Of a DNA stretch of 64,000 bases, positions 16,888-25,534 are shown one piece after another. The stretch spans positions 28,183 through 92,182 of the forward strand of contig NZ_LGDY01000120.1 of the NCBI RefSeq assembly GCF_001279525.1, written 5' to 3'. The stretch's first letter is position 1. Each line of letters begins with the position of its first letter. Source of the stretch: Nocardia sp. NRRL S-836 (GTDB lineage: Bacteria; Actinomycetota; Actinomycetes; Mycobacteriales; Pseudonocardiaceae). The notes beneath the pieces are model-generated. The model was not told the origin of the DNA and did no database searches. It was given only the letters and a program-made list of their open reading frames with translations. The translations under genes and the position numbers were made by a program.

Positions 16888-16942
16888 CCCTTTTGTGGCA
16901 TACCCCTGCTACTTAAACTAGCAGGGTCGTGCTACAAAAGGG
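16888..16942. promoter_or_regulatory. Double-dyad operator between the TetR gene and its divergent target
   Basis: The inner dyad is perfect: CCCTGCTA (16904-16911) and TAGCAGGG (16919-16926), centred on 16915. An outer dyad is symmetric about the same point: CCCTTTTGTGGCA (16888-16900) against TGCTACAAAAGGG (16930-16942), with one mispair. The whole 55-bp control region is thus one imperfect palindrome covering both starts, as expected for an autoregulated TetR operator. Confidence 0.75.
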
Positions 16943-16944
16943 AG

Positions 16945-17541
16945 GTGTCTCCCCGAGTCGTCGATCCGGTCGCCCGCCGTCAGCACGTCGCCGAGGCGGT
17001 GTTCCGCGTCGTGGTCCGTGATGGCGTCGAACAGGCGTCGCTGCGCAACGTCGCCCAGGAGGCCGGTCTCGCCATCGGCTCGATCCGCCACTACTTCGAC
17101 AGCCACGACGCGATGATCGTCTTCGCCGTGGAGGCGCTGGTGGACTCGATCGGCGCCCGCATCCTGGCGCACGTGGAGACGCTGGGCTCGGGTGAGGGAC
17201 GGCCGGCCGTCCGGGTGCTGTCCGAGATGCTGCCGCTGGACGAGCGCCGCCGCGACGAAGCCGTGCTGTGGCTGGCCTTCGTCACGGCGACGCGGACCCG
17301 GCCCGCGTTGCTGCCACAGGCCGAGCGGCTTTACGACGGGTTGCGGTTCATCTGCGGGAAGGTCGTGCGGCGGATGGTCGCGGAGGGGACCGTGGCCGCG
17401 GACCTCGACGTGACGCTGGAGGCGGAGCGGCTGGCGTCGCTGATCGACGGGCTCAGCGTGAACGGGGTGCTGCACCCGGATCGGATGACACCCGAGTTGA
17501 TGGTGGCGTTGCTGGGTCGGCACGTGGAGTCGTTGCGGTAG
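16945..17541 (+). CDS. TetR-family transcriptional regulator
   Basis: A 198-residue one-component repressor. The N-terminal HTH reads RDGVEQASLRNVAQEAGLAIGSIRHYFDSHDAMIVFA, with recognition helix about residues 38-48. The C-terminal ligand domain resembles BetI/TetR_C_6 types (AVLWLAFVTATRTRPALLP). GTG 16945 is the first usable start; the GGGAGG next to it is too close to act as a normal ribosome site, so translation may be leaderless or start nearby. It probably represses itself and the divergent membrane protein through the palindrome at 16888-16942. Its 3' end overlaps the convergent methyltransferase by 89 nt. Confidence 0.85.
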   Translation: MSPRVVDPVARRQHVAEAVFRVVVRDGVEQASLRNVAQEAGLAIGSIRHYFDSHDAMIVFAVEALVDSIGARILAHVETLGSGEGRPAVRVLSEMLPLDERRRDEAVLWLAFVTATRTRPALLPQAERLYDGLRFICGKVVRRMVAEGTVAADLDVTLEAERLASLIDGLSVNGVLHPDRMTPELMVALLGRHVESLR

Positions 17542-18220
17542 CGGTTGCGGTGGCTTTCGCCGCGGTGGCTTCGACGAGCCAGACCGGGAGGGTGGGCAGG
17601 CCCGGAACCCCGGCCACCGCGACGGAACCGCGCTCGAAGCGGGTGATGTCCCAGCCGGCTTCGGTGAGGGCGGTGCGCAGTTCGGGTTCGGAGACCTGGA
17701 ACGGGGCTTCGAGGTTCGCCAGGCAGGTGAGGTTGAGGAACGCGCCGTCGGCGGCGGCGTTGCGCAGCGTGCGCGCCAGGGCGGGGCGGCGGTCCGGTGG
17801 CAGGCAGTGGAAGAGGGCGCTGGCCAGGACGGTGTCGAACTGGCCGGTGAGGGTTGCCGCGTCGCCCACCGCCCAGGTGAGGTCGCCGGAAGTGTCAGAC
17901 CTGGCTGGGATGATGGGAGTGGGGGCCGCTCGCCCCCCGGAGGGGGTCGAGTCGGGATCGATTCCGACGGCGCGGGACCGTGCGATGTCGATCGCCGTCG
18001 GTGCGATGTCCACCCCGGTGACGCGATGCCCGCGCGCCGCAAGGAAGATCGCGTTGTCGCCGGTTCCGCACCCCGCGTCCAGCACGTGCCCGCGGAACCG
18101 TCCCGCCGCCTCCCACTCCACCACGGCCGGTTGCGGCCCGCCGATGTCCCACGGCACGCCGACGTCCGGCATGCCCTCGACCAGCGGCCCGCCCCGGTAG
18201 AAACCCTCGAAGTCAACCAT
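17453..18220 (-). CDS. Class I SAM-dependent methyltransferase
   Basis: A 255-residue small-molecule methyltransferase. Motif I is HVLDAGCGTGDNAIFLA, the acidic end of strand 2 is VTGVDIAP, and motif IV is FDTVLASALFHCL. Start ATG 18220. The last 30 or so residues are an Ala/Thr-rich tail (KATATATATTP) encoded in the antisense overlap with the TetR gene, so the tail is probably a recent stop-codon loss rather than a functional part. The substrate is unknown. The divergent Lrp-like gene starts 86 bp away. Confidence 0.85.
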   Translation of the reverse strand: MVDFEGFYRGGPLVEGMPDVGVPWDIGGPQPAVVEWEAAGRFRGHVLDAGCGTGDNAIFLAARGHRVTGVDIAPTAIDIARSRAVGIDPDSTPSGGRAAPTPIIPARSDTSGDLTWAVGDAATLTGQFDTVLASALFHCLPPDRRPALARTLRNAAADGAFLNLTCLANLEAPFQVSEPELRTALTEAGWDITRFERGSVAVAGVPGLPTLPVWLVEATAAKATATATATTPRADPATPPSTRVSSDPGAAPRSR

Positions 18221-18305
18221 GCGTCCAGCGTGGCCAGGACGCGCGCCGAAGTAGCGGCCAGCCGTAGAAACGTGGCGGAATCCGGCACGCAATACGCTGA
18301 CGAAG

Positions 18306-19229
18306 GTGGAATCCATCGACCGAAGGCTCGTCCACGCCCTCCAGATCGACGGGCGGGCGCCGTTCGCGAGGATCGCCGAGGTGCTCGGCACGTCGGAGCA
18401 CACCGTGGCGCGCAGGTACCGGGGGCTCGTGGAGCGCGGGGTCCGGGTGGTGGGGGTGCCGAACCGGTTCCGGCTCGGGTACCACGCGTGGACGTTGCGG
18501 CTCAGGTGCACGCCGGACGCGGGGGCGGCGCTGGCGCGGGCGCTCGCCAAGCGCGCGGACACCCACTTCGTGCACCTGATGTCGGGTGGGACCGAGATCT
18601 CGTGCATGCAGCAGGTCGCGAGCGCCGACGAGCTGTTGCTCGACCGGTTGCCGCGCAGGCTGGTGGACGTGAGTGCGCATGCCGTGCTGCGGGGGTTCAC
18701 GGCGCCGCAGACGTGGCGCGGCGTGCACTGCCTGACGGACGAGGAAGTGGCGGCGTTGACGGTCACGCGTGATCACGAAGCGGTCGAGCTGAGCGGAACG
18801 GACGAGGCGCTCCTGCGGGTGCTCGCGGTGGACGGACGGGCGACGTTCACCCAGCTCGCCCACGCCACCAGCACGTCCGAGTCGACGGCCAGGCGCAGGG
18901 TCGAGCTGTTGCGGCGGGCGGGTGTGCTCGACGTCCAGCTCGACGCCGATCCCGCCGACCTCGGCTTTCCGACGCAGGCCCGGTTGTGGATGTCGGTCAG
19001 GCCGTCGGCGCTTGCGGAGACCGGACGGGCGCTCGCCGGGCACCGCGAGGTGTACTTCGCCGCGGCCACGACCGGGCCGCGCAACCTCGTCGCCAGCATC
19101 GCCACGACGACCACGGGCGAGCTCTACCGGTACCTCACCGAGCGGATCGGCGGGCTCGACGGCGTCAACGACGTGGAGACCGCTCCAGTGCTGCGCACGC
19201 TGAAACGGGTGGATCTCACCGCCGAGTAG
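18306..19229 (+). CDS. Lrp/AsnC-family regulator, tandem HTH architecture
   Basis: A 307-residue regulator made of two Lrp-like units. HTH 1 is about residues 3-50 (IDRRLVHALQIDGRAPFARIAEVLG) and HTH 2 about 160-205 (DEALLRVLAVDGRATFTQLA), each followed by a RAM-like ligand/oligomerisation stretch. The double form is common in actinobacteria. GTG 18306 fits the family N terminus; no ribosome site is seen. The divergent methyltransferase is the nearest candidate target, inferred from position only. Confidence 0.85.
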   Translation: MESIDRRLVHALQIDGRAPFARIAEVLGTSEHTVARRYRGLVERGVRVVGVPNRFRLGYHAWTLRLRCTPDAGAALARALAKRADTHFVHLMSGGTEISCMQQVASADELLLDRLPRRLVDVSAHAVLRGFTAPQTWRGVHCLTDEEVAALTVTRDHEAVELSGTDEALLRVLAVDGRATFTQLAHATSTSESTARRRVELLRRAGVLDVQLDADPADLGFPTQARLWMSVRPSALAETGRALAGHREVYFAAATTGPRNLVASIATTTTGELYRYLTERIGGLDGVNDVETAPVLRTLKRVDLTAE

Positions 19230-19280
19230 TGCATTCTCTAAGACGCACGCGTGCTCATTCTGGGGGATGGGGGTGTGGGC

Positions 19281-22280
19281 GTGAAGGCGCTCGTACTGGG
19301 GCCAGTGGAAGTGTGGGTCGGCGACAGACAGGTGAACCTCGGCGGACCGAAGCCGAGGACCTTGCTCGCCGCGTTGTTGTTGCAGCCGCGGCAGGTGGTG
19401 CCGGTGGACCGGTTGATCGACCTCATCTGGGACGACCAGCCGCCGCAGACCGCCGGTGCGCTCGTGCACACCTACGTGTCGTCGTTGCGCAGGGCGCTCG
19501 ACAAAGCGCTGATCACGAGGGCGCCGGGGTACGTGCTCGATGTCGACAGCGACGTGGAGATGTTCGCCCGGCACGTCGCCACGGCGCGGCAGGCGGAACG
19601 GGCCGGGGACCAGAGCACGGCGGTCGCGCACTACCAGCAGGCGCTGGCGCTGTGGCGGGGACCGGCGTTGCACGGGGTGGAGGCGCAGTTCGCACGAGGA
19701 CACGCGCTCGCGCTCGAAGAGCAGCGGCTCAGCGTCGAGGAAGGTCTCGGCCGCTGCGAGCTGCGGCAGGGGCGGGCGCAGGACGCGATCGGCAGGCTCA
19801 CGGCACTGGCGAACGCGCACCCGGCGCGCGAGGAGACGCGTGAGTTGCTGATGAGGGCGTATCACCGTGCGGGACGGACGGCGGACGCGTTGACGGTGTA
19901 CCGCGACGCGCGGGAGTACCTGCTGGACGAGCTGGGGATCGAGCCGGGCGAGAAGCTCAGGGACCTGCAGACGGCGATCCTCAACGGCACGATCGAGGAC
20001 GCGCTCACCACCGCCGCGTCGGCGCCGGTCGTGATCAAGCCGCAGGTCGTGCCGCACCACCTGCCGCCGGACATCAGCGACTTCACCGGCCGCCAGGAGG
20101 CGCTCAAGCAGGTCATCGGGCTGTGCGAGCCGCCGGAGGACAGCACGGCGACGCCGACGGCCGTGATCTCCGGGTTCGGCGGGGCCGGCAAGTCGGCGCT
20201 GGCCGTGCACGCCGCGCACCTGCTGCGCAAGACCTACCCCGACGGGCAGCTGTTCGCGGACCTGCGGGGCGCGGGGCGCGACCTCGAACCGCAGGAGGTG
20301 CTGGGGCGGTTCCTCGGGCTGCTTGGCATCCCCGGCACCGACCAGCCGGCCGCGCCGGACGAACGCGTCGAGCTGTACCGGCGCACCGTCGCCGACCGCA
20401 GGCTGGTCATCGTGCTCGACAACGCCCGCAGCGAGGCCCAGGTCAGGCCGCTGTTACCGGGCAACGCGAACTGCTTCGTGATCATCACCAGCCGCAGCCG
20501 GCTCACCGGGCTCGAAGGCGCCGAACCGATCGAGCTCGGGTTCCTCAGCGACGAGATCTCCGCGGAGATGCTCAGCCGGATCGTCGGCACCGACCGGATC
20601 GGCAACGAACCCGAGGCGGCGCACCAGATCGCGAAGCTGTGCGGCGGTGTGCCGCTGGCGCTGCGGGCGGCCGGGGCGAAACTGCTGGCCCGGCCGCACT
20701 GGCCGTTGAAGACGCTGGCCAGGCGGCTGTCCGACGAACGGCGCAGGCTCGACGAGCTGGAGATGGGCGACCTGGCCATCCGCTCGTCGCTGCGGCTCAA
20801 CTACGCCGAGCTGGACGCGGTGCACCGCAGGGCCTTCCACCTGCTGTGCCTGCTCGACCTGCCGGACTTCGGCGCGTGGGTCGCGGCACCGTTGCTGGAC
20901 ATCCCGCCGTACGACGCGGAGGACGTGGTCGAGCACCTCGTGGACCTGCGGCTGGTCGACGTCGCGGGCGTCGACCAGATCGGCCGCGTGCGCTACCGGT
21001 TCCACGACCTGGTGCAGCTGTTCGGCGCCGAGCAGGCCGCGCGGGAACCCGCGGGCGAGGTCACCGAGGCCGTCACCCGCACGCTCGCGACGTGGCTCGC
21101 GCTCGTGGAGACCGGGGTGCGGAACCTGCCGCGCGTGACGCTGGGCCTGCGCCCCCGGCTCACCCCGGCGGTCGAGGTGGACCGGCGGCTGGCCGAGGAC
21201 GTCGAGGAGGACCCGAACGGCTGGCTGCACTCCGAGACGGACGCGGTCGTGCGGGCCGTCGAACGCGCGCACGACCTCGGTGTGGACGAGCTGACCACGA
21301 CCGTGCTCACGTCGCTGCTGTCGTCGCCCTTCGCCGCCCGCAACGAGTTCGGCAACTGGCAGCGCACCCACGAGGTCGCGCTCAGGTCCGCCCGCGACCG
21401 CGGCAACCGGCGGGCGGAGGCGGTGCTGCTGACCGGGCTCGGGCAGCTGCGCTACGAGCAGGACGACTTCGCGATGGCGTTGCGGCACTTCCAGCAGGCG
21501 GCGCAGATCGCGCGGGACATCGGCGAGACCGAGACCCTCGCCGTGGCGTACGTCGGCATGGGCACGGTCCGGCGCGACCTCGCGGAGTTCGAGCAGGCAC
21601 GCGAGCTGCTCGACCAGGCGATCGCGCTGGGGGACAAGGGGGTCGTCGCCGCGGCGAGCTACGGCGTCGGCGCCATCCACCGCGACCACGGCGACGTCAC
21701 CGGGGCGATCGCGTCGTTCGAACGCTGCGTCGAGCTGTACCGCGCACTGGACGACCAGCGCGGCGAAGCGCTGGCGTTGCGCGGCCTGAGCGTCTGCCAC
21801 CGCGCGACGGGGGCGTTCCCGCGGGCCGTGGAGCTCAGCCGGGACGCGGAACGGATCCTGCGCGAGGCCGGTGACGAGCTCGGTGCCACGTACGCCGTCC
21901 AGTCGCTCGCGAAGGCGTCGCTGCGGGCGGGCGAGCTCGACGGCGTGGAGGACCTGCTGGCCGGCTGCCTGGAGGTCTGCACCCGTCAGCGCGACCGGTT
22001 CGGCGTGGCGCTGATGACCAGGACCCTCGGCGAGGCCGCACTGGCCCAGGGCCGGGACGAGGAGGCCGCGGACCTGCTGGAGGACGCGCTGGACCAGTGG
22101 ACCACGCTCGGGCTGCCGATCTGGCAGGCCCGCACCATGCGCGACCTCGCGGCCGCCACCGGTGACGAGGCGATCTGGGCGCAGGCCAAGGCACTCTTCG
22201 CGGACCTGCGGGCACGGGAGGCGGACGAGCTGGAGGGGTTGAGTGCCGGTGACTGGCGCTCAACCCACCTGAGCACCTAG
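19281..22280 (+). CDS. AfsR/SARP-type regulator with NB-ARC and TPR domains
   Basis: A 999-residue regulator. An OmpR-like winged helix (about 1-90: VKALVLGPVEVWVGDRQVNL, LIDLIWDDQPPQTAGALVHT) is followed by a BTAD domain (about 95-240, ending DALTVYRDAREYLLDELGI), an NB-ARC STAND ATPase with P-loop GFGGAGKSA at about 298-306, and C-terminal TPR-like repeats (about 690-990). AfsR-family proteins activate secondary-metabolite or morphology genes. GTG 19281 is chosen over GTG 19251 because it gives the standard SARP start and follows a G-rich stretch. No target cluster is adjacent. Confidence 0.9.
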   Translation: MKALVLGPVEVWVGDRQVNLGGPKPRTLLAALLLQPRQVVPVDRLIDLIWDDQPPQTAGALVHTYVSSLRRALDKALITRAPGYVLDVDSDVEMFARHVATARQAERAGDQSTAVAHYQQALALWRGPALHGVEAQFARGHALALEEQRLSVEEGLGRCELRQGRAQDAIGRLTALANAHPAREETRELLMRAYHRAGRTADALTVYRDAREYLLDELGIEPGEKLRDLQTAILNGTIEDALTTAASAPVVIKPQVVPHHLPPDISDFTGRQEALKQVIGLCEPPEDSTATPTAVISGFGGAGKSALAVHAAHLLRKTYPDGQLFADLRGAGRDLEPQEVLGRFLGLLGIPGTDQPAAPDERVELYRRTVADRRLVIVLDNARSEAQVRPLLPGNANCFVIITSRSRLTGLEGAEPIELGFLSDEISAEMLSRIVGTDRIGNEPEAAHQIAKLCGGVPLALRAAGAKLLARPHWPLKTLARRLSDERRRLDELEMGDLAIRSSLRLNYAELDAVHRRAFHLLCLLDLPDFGAWVAAPLLDIPPYDAEDVVEHLVDLRLVDVAGVDQIGRVRYRFHDLVQLFGAEQAAREPAGEVTEAVTRTLATWLALVETGVRNLPRVTLGLRPRLTPAVEVDRRLAEDVEEDPNGWLHSETDAVVRAVERAHDLGVDELTTTVLTSLLSSPFAARNEFGNWQRTHEVALRSARDRGNRRAEAVLLTGLGQLRYEQDDFAMALRHFQQAAQIARDIGETETLAVAYVGMGTVRRDLAEFEQARELLDQAIALGDKGVVAAASYGVGAIHRDHGDVTGAIASFERCVELYRALDDQRGEALALRGLSVCHRATGAFPRAVELSRDAERILREAGDELGATYAVQSLAKASLRAGELDGVEDLLAGCLEVCTRQRDRFGVALMTRTLGEAALAQGRDEEAADLLEDALDQWTTLGLPIWQARTMRDLAAATGDEAIWAQAKALFADLRAREADELEGLSAGDWRSTHLST

Positions 22281-22281
22281 G

Positions 22282-22316
22282 ACGACGTGCTGCGCCGACT
22301 CGGCGCAGCACGTCGT
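22282..22316. terminator. Terminator of the SARP gene
   Basis: A 16-bp perfect stem (ACGACGTGCTGCGCCG paired with its complement, 3-nt loop ACT) begins 2 nt after the SARP stop. It lies between the SARP and convergent HxlR genes and may serve both. Confidence 0.85.
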
Positions 22317-22351
22317 GCCCGAGGTAGCCGGACGAGGCACCTGGTACGGGT

Positions 22352-22801
22352 TCACGAGCGCGCCGTCACGTGCACGTCGCGCGCCGTCAGCTCGGCACCG
22401 CAGCCGGTGCACTCGACCTTCGCCCGCACGCCGCCGCCGCAGTCGCGGTGTTCGAGCGAGAACGGCTCGTCCTCCTGCTCGGCCAGCATCCACTTCTCGC
22501 CCCACGTCCGCAGCGCCATCAGCACCGGGTAGAGGTCCCTGCCCTTCTCCGTGAGGCGGTACTCGTGCCGTGTGCGTCCATCGGCTTGATACGGCACGCG
22601 CTTGAGCACGCCTTCGTCCAGCAGCATGCTCAGCCGGTCGGTCAGCACGCTGCGGGAGATCTCCATCGCCGACTGGAAGTCCTCGAACCGGCGCGTGCCC
22701 AGGAAGATCTGGCGGAGCAGCAACAACGTCCAGCGCTCGCCCAGCAGTGCGGCGGGGCGGCCCAGCGTGCAGGGCAGGCTGGCGAAGCTCGCGTACGACA
22801 T
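22352..22801 (-). CDS. HxlR-family transcriptional regulator
   Basis: A 149-residue winged-helix regulator. The HxlR core is clear: LLGERWTLLLLRQIFLGTRRFEDF, then ISRSVLTDRLSMLLDEGVL, then YRLTEKGRDLYPVLMALRTWGE. The C-terminal tail has a Cys cluster (HRDCGGG...CTGCG, about residues 118-138), which could bind zinc or sense redox state; this addition is seen in some HxlR proteins. Start ATG 22801. It is divergent from an acetyltransferase across two identical dyads that are its probable binding sites. Confidence 0.88.
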   Translation of the reverse strand: MSYASFASLPCTLGRPAALLGERWTLLLLRQIFLGTRRFEDFQSAMEISRSVLTDRLSMLLDEGVLKRVPYQADGRTRHEYRLTEKGRDLYPVLMALRTWGEKWMLAEQEDEPFSLEHRDCGGGVRAKVECTGCGAELTARDVHVTARS

Positions 22802-22817
22802 GCCCCCAGGATATCCC

Positions 22818-22860
22818 TTGCGTTCGTTTTTCGAACTCAGCTACAGTTCGGATTCCGAAC
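22818..22860 (+). promoter_or_regulatory. Promoter with two GTTCG-N5-CGAAC operators
   Basis: Two perfect inverted repeats share arms GTTCG and CGAAC: 22822-22836 (spacer TTTTT) and 22846-22860 (spacer GATTC). Their centres are 24 bp apart, about two helical turns, and each is followed by TCAG. A possible -35 TTGCGT (22818-22823) and -10 TACAGT (22842-22847, 18-bp spacer) for the acetyltransferase are overlapped by the sites, so binding by the divergent HxlR protein would block it. Confidence 0.75.
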
Positions 22861-22872
22861 TCAGGGGGTCCC

Positions 22873-23385
22873 ATGCGTGTCACCGAGCTCGACCGGCAGT
22901 CGGCCCCCGCGGCGGTGGACGCGGTGTTCGCCGGGCTGTCCGCGCGAAGCCGCTACCAGCGCTTCCACTCCCCGACACCGCGTCTCACCGCGTCCGCGCG
23001 CGAGGTGCTGGTGGACGTCGACGGCACGCGGCACGCGGCCGTCTGCGCGCGCATCGCCGGCGAACCGATCGGCATCGCCCGCGTCATCCGCACCGGCGAG
23101 TGCGGCGCCGAGATCGCCGTCGCCGTGGTCGACCGCTGGCAGCGCCGCGGCGTCGGCCGGGGGTTGCTGGAGGCGCTGACCGAGGTGGCGGCCCGGCTCG
23201 GGCTCGCGGAGCTGCACGGCGACGTGCTGCCGGACAACCACGCCATGCTCGCGCTGGTCCGCAAGGTGCTCCCCGGCGTGCGGCTGACCAGGAGCGACGA
23301 CACCATCAGGCTCAGCTACCCGCTCGCGTGGGTCACCGCCGAGATCACCGACGCGGACCTTATAGCGAGTTTGCAGGGCATTTAG
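22873..23385 (+). CDS. GNAT-family N-acetyltransferase
   Basis: A 170-residue acetyl-CoA-dependent acetyltransferase. The acetyl-CoA pyrophosphate loop is VDRWQRRGVGRGLLEAL (about residues 88-104), with flanking beta-strand pattern AEIAVAVV and LHGDVLPDN. Start ATG 22873, 12 nt beyond the second operator. Probable target of the divergent HxlR regulator. The substrate is unknown; small amines or amino-containing drugs are typical for such HxlR/GNAT pairs. Confidence 0.85.
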   Translation: MRVTELDRQSAPAAVDAVFAGLSARSRYQRFHSPTPRLTASAREVLVDVDGTRHAAVCARIAGEPIGIARVIRTGECGAEIAVAVVDRWQRRGVGRGLLEALTEVAARLGLAELHGDVLPDNHAMLALVRKVLPGVRLTRSDDTIRLSYPLAWVTAEITDADLIASLQGI

Positions 23386-23409
23386 AGGTCGGTCACCGAC
23401 CATGGGCGC

Positions 23410-23871
23410 GTGACCTCCGCACGCACCGCCGGACGCCTCATCGGCCGTGCCGAGATCGTGGAACGCGCGTGCACGTGGCTGCGTGACTCGGTCCCCTACG
23501 GCCAGACGAAGTTCCACGCCAACGAGCACGGCATCTACCGCGCCGACTGCTCCGGCTTCGTGTCCATGGCGTGGGGCCTGCCCGGTAAGCCGGAGGACCG
23601 CCACGGCGGCCTCGACACCCGCGGCCTGGCCGGCGTGAGCACGGTGATCGGGCCGGACGAGCTGCGCGCGGGCGACGTCGTCCTGCGCGCCGACGGCACC
23701 AACCTCACCCGGCACGTCGTGGTCTTCGCGGCGTGGGCGGAGGAGCAGGGCCGGTACTGGGCGTACGAGCAGGCCGGTGGGCACCGCACCCGGTTGCGGG
23801 TGGTCGAGTACCCCTACGACAGCGCGCCGGAGCTGTACCTCCCGCGGCGCTACCGCAGCGTGCTCGGGTGA
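23410..23871 (+). CDS. NlpC/P60-like cysteine hydrolase domain protein, no signal peptide
   Basis: A 153-residue single-domain protein. The catalytic Cys lies in YRADCSGFVSMAWGL (about residue 45) and the His in LTRHVVVFAAW (about residue 104), in the NlpC/P60 circular arrangement. It has no export signal, unlike its neighbour. Residues align closely with the N-terminal domain of the next gene (DCSGYVSMAWGL, LNHVALFIGW), so the two are paralogues. GTG 23410 start with no clear ribosome site. Possible roles are an intracellular amidase or peptidase, or export by a non-Sec route. Confidence 0.75.
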   Translation: MTSARTAGRLIGRAEIVERACTWLRDSVPYGQTKFHANEHGIYRADCSGFVSMAWGLPGKPEDRHGGLDTRGLAGVSTVIGPDELRAGDVVLRADGTNLTRHVVVFAAWAEEQGRYWAYEQAGGHRTRLRVVEYPYDSAPELYLPRRYRSVLG

Positions 23872-23956
23872 CGGCGGCGCGCCCGGCGTTCGCGGTGTGC
23901 AACTCCGGCCGTTCGACCGGACCAAAACTTCACATCGCCTTGCTACGGTGACCGGC

Positions 23957-25432
23957 ATGAGATCGTGGGGGATGTTGGCGGTCGCCGCGGCGGCCATCAC
24001 GTTCGGCTCGACGCTGGCCATGCCCGACGTCGCGGTGGCGGCTGCCGAGGGCGGCGCGAACTGCGGGACGTACGCGGCCAACTCGAAGATCACGCGCAGC
24101 GAGGTCCTCGCGCGGTCGCGGACGTGGATCAGCGCGCGGGTGCCCTACAGCCAGAGCGACTGCTTCGGCAACAAGTACGGCGCCTACCGCACGGACTGCT
24201 CCGGCTACGTGTCGATGGCCTGGGGCCTGCGCATCTCCTACACGACCCACATCCTCGAACAGGTCGCGCACCGCATCGACTGGGAGGACCTGCGTCCCGG
24301 CGACGCGCTGAACGACCGCCTCAACCACGTGGCGCTGTTCATCGGCTGGGCGGACGCGGCCAAGACCCGCCCGATCGTGCGCGAGCAGGCCGGCCCGGAC
24401 GGCTCCCAGCCCGTGCAGCGGGTGTGGAGCGCCGCGACCGCCCGCCGGTACGTGCCGCTGCGCTACAACGGCCTGGTCGAGTCCGGTGGCGGTGGCACCA
24501 CCACCAGCGACACCCCGGTCACCGACGCACCGGTCGTGAGCAGCGGGCCGCAGATCTCCAACACCGCCGCGCAGTCGCTCGAGGTCTTCGCCCGCGGCAC
24601 GGACGGCACGGTCATCACGAACTTCCACAAGACGAGCCGCTGGGCCGGCTGGCAGCAGCTCGGCCCCGAGCTCTTCGCCGGCGACCCGGTGGCGCTGCTC
24701 AACCCGGCGACGAAGATCGTCGAGGTGTACGCGCGCGGCACCGACGGCCGGATCTACCACCGCGCCGACGGCAAGTGGCTCGCGCTGGGCGACACCGCGC
24801 TGGCTGGCAACCCCGCGCTGCGCTGGAACGACCAGGCCAAGGCCGTCGAGGTGCTCGCCCGCGGCACCGACGGCACGCTGCTGCGGTTCGCCGCGGGCCG
24901 GTGGGAACCGCTGGGCGACCGCAAGATCGCCGGCAACCCGGCCGTGCTCGACAAGGACGTCTACGCCCGCAGCGCCGACGACAGGCTCGTCAGGTGGGAC
25001 GGCGCGAAGTGGCAGGACCAGGGCGACGTCAAGATCGTCAGCGACCCGAGCGTCGCCGTCGACCAGGTTTTCGTCCGCAGCGCCACCGGCAGCGTCGAGC
25101 AGTACGCGGCCGGCGTGTGGAAGACGCTCGGCGGCAAGGGCGTCGGCACCCCCGCCGCGGTGTACAACACGACCACCGGCTCGATCGACGTGCTGCAGCT
25201 CGGCGCCGAGGGCCAGGTCGAGCACTCGCGCGCGACCGACAGCGGCTGGACCGCCTGGGCCAAGCTCGGCACCACCAAGGTCTCCGAGCCGCCGACCGCG
25301 ATGTACCACGCGCAGACCAAGACCGTCGAGGTCTTCGCCCGCACCGACGACGGCAAGCCGATCCGCCGCTTCTACAAGGAGAAGGCGGGCTGGAGCCAGT
25401 GGGCGCTGCTGGGCGACCGCACGGTCAGCTGA
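23957..25432 (+). CDS. Secreted NlpC/P60-like hydrolase with lectin-type beta-propeller
   Basis: This 491-residue exported protein has a signal peptide (MRSWGMLAVAAAAITFGS, probable cleavage near VAVAAA about residue 30). An NlpC/P60-like domain (about 35-175) carries Cys in YRTDCSGYVSMAWGL and His in LNHVALFIGW. A Gly/Thr-rich linker leads to a C-terminal propeller of five or more blades with the repeat LEVFARGTDG (also VEVYARGTDG, VEVLARGTDG, VEVFARTDDG), as in PLL/tectonin-like sugar-binding propellers. It probably binds cell-wall or foreign glycans and cleaves peptide or amide bonds. ATG 23957; a terminator follows. Confidence 0.82.
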   Translation: MRSWGMLAVAAAAITFGSTLAMPDVAVAAAEGGANCGTYAANSKITRSEVLARSRTWISARVPYSQSDCFGNKYGAYRTDCSGYVSMAWGLRISYTTHILEQVAHRIDWEDLRPGDALNDRLNHVALFIGWADAAKTRPIVREQAGPDGSQPVQRVWSAATARRYVPLRYNGLVESGGGGTTTSDTPVTDAPVVSSGPQISNTAAQSLEVFARGTDGTVITNFHKTSRWAGWQQLGPELFAGDPVALLNPATKIVEVYARGTDGRIYHRADGKWLALGDTALAGNPALRWNDQAKAVEVLARGTDGTLLRFAAGRWEPLGDRKIAGNPAVLDKDVYARSADDRLVRWDGAKWQDQGDVKIVSDPSVAVDQVFVRSATGSVEQYAAGVWKTLGGKGVGTPAAVYNTTTGSIDVLQLGAEGQVEHSRATDSGWTAWAKLGTTKVSEPPTAMYHAQTKTVEVFARTDDGKPIRRFYKEKAGWSQWALLGDRTVS

Positions 25433-25443
25433 CCTGACGATCC

Positions 25444-25480
25444 GGAACGGGGCCGTGGCACACCGCCGCGGCCCCGTTCC
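25444..25480 (+). terminator. Terminator of the secreted hydrolase-lectin gene
   Basis: Arms GGAACGGGGCCG and CGGCCCCGTTCC (12 bp) with a 13-nt loop lie 11 nt after the stop. Confidence 0.8.
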
Positions 25481-25534
25481 GCGTCGGCGGCACCGCGCCA
25501 CCCGGCGCGTGTGGAAAACGCTTACCCTGAGGTC

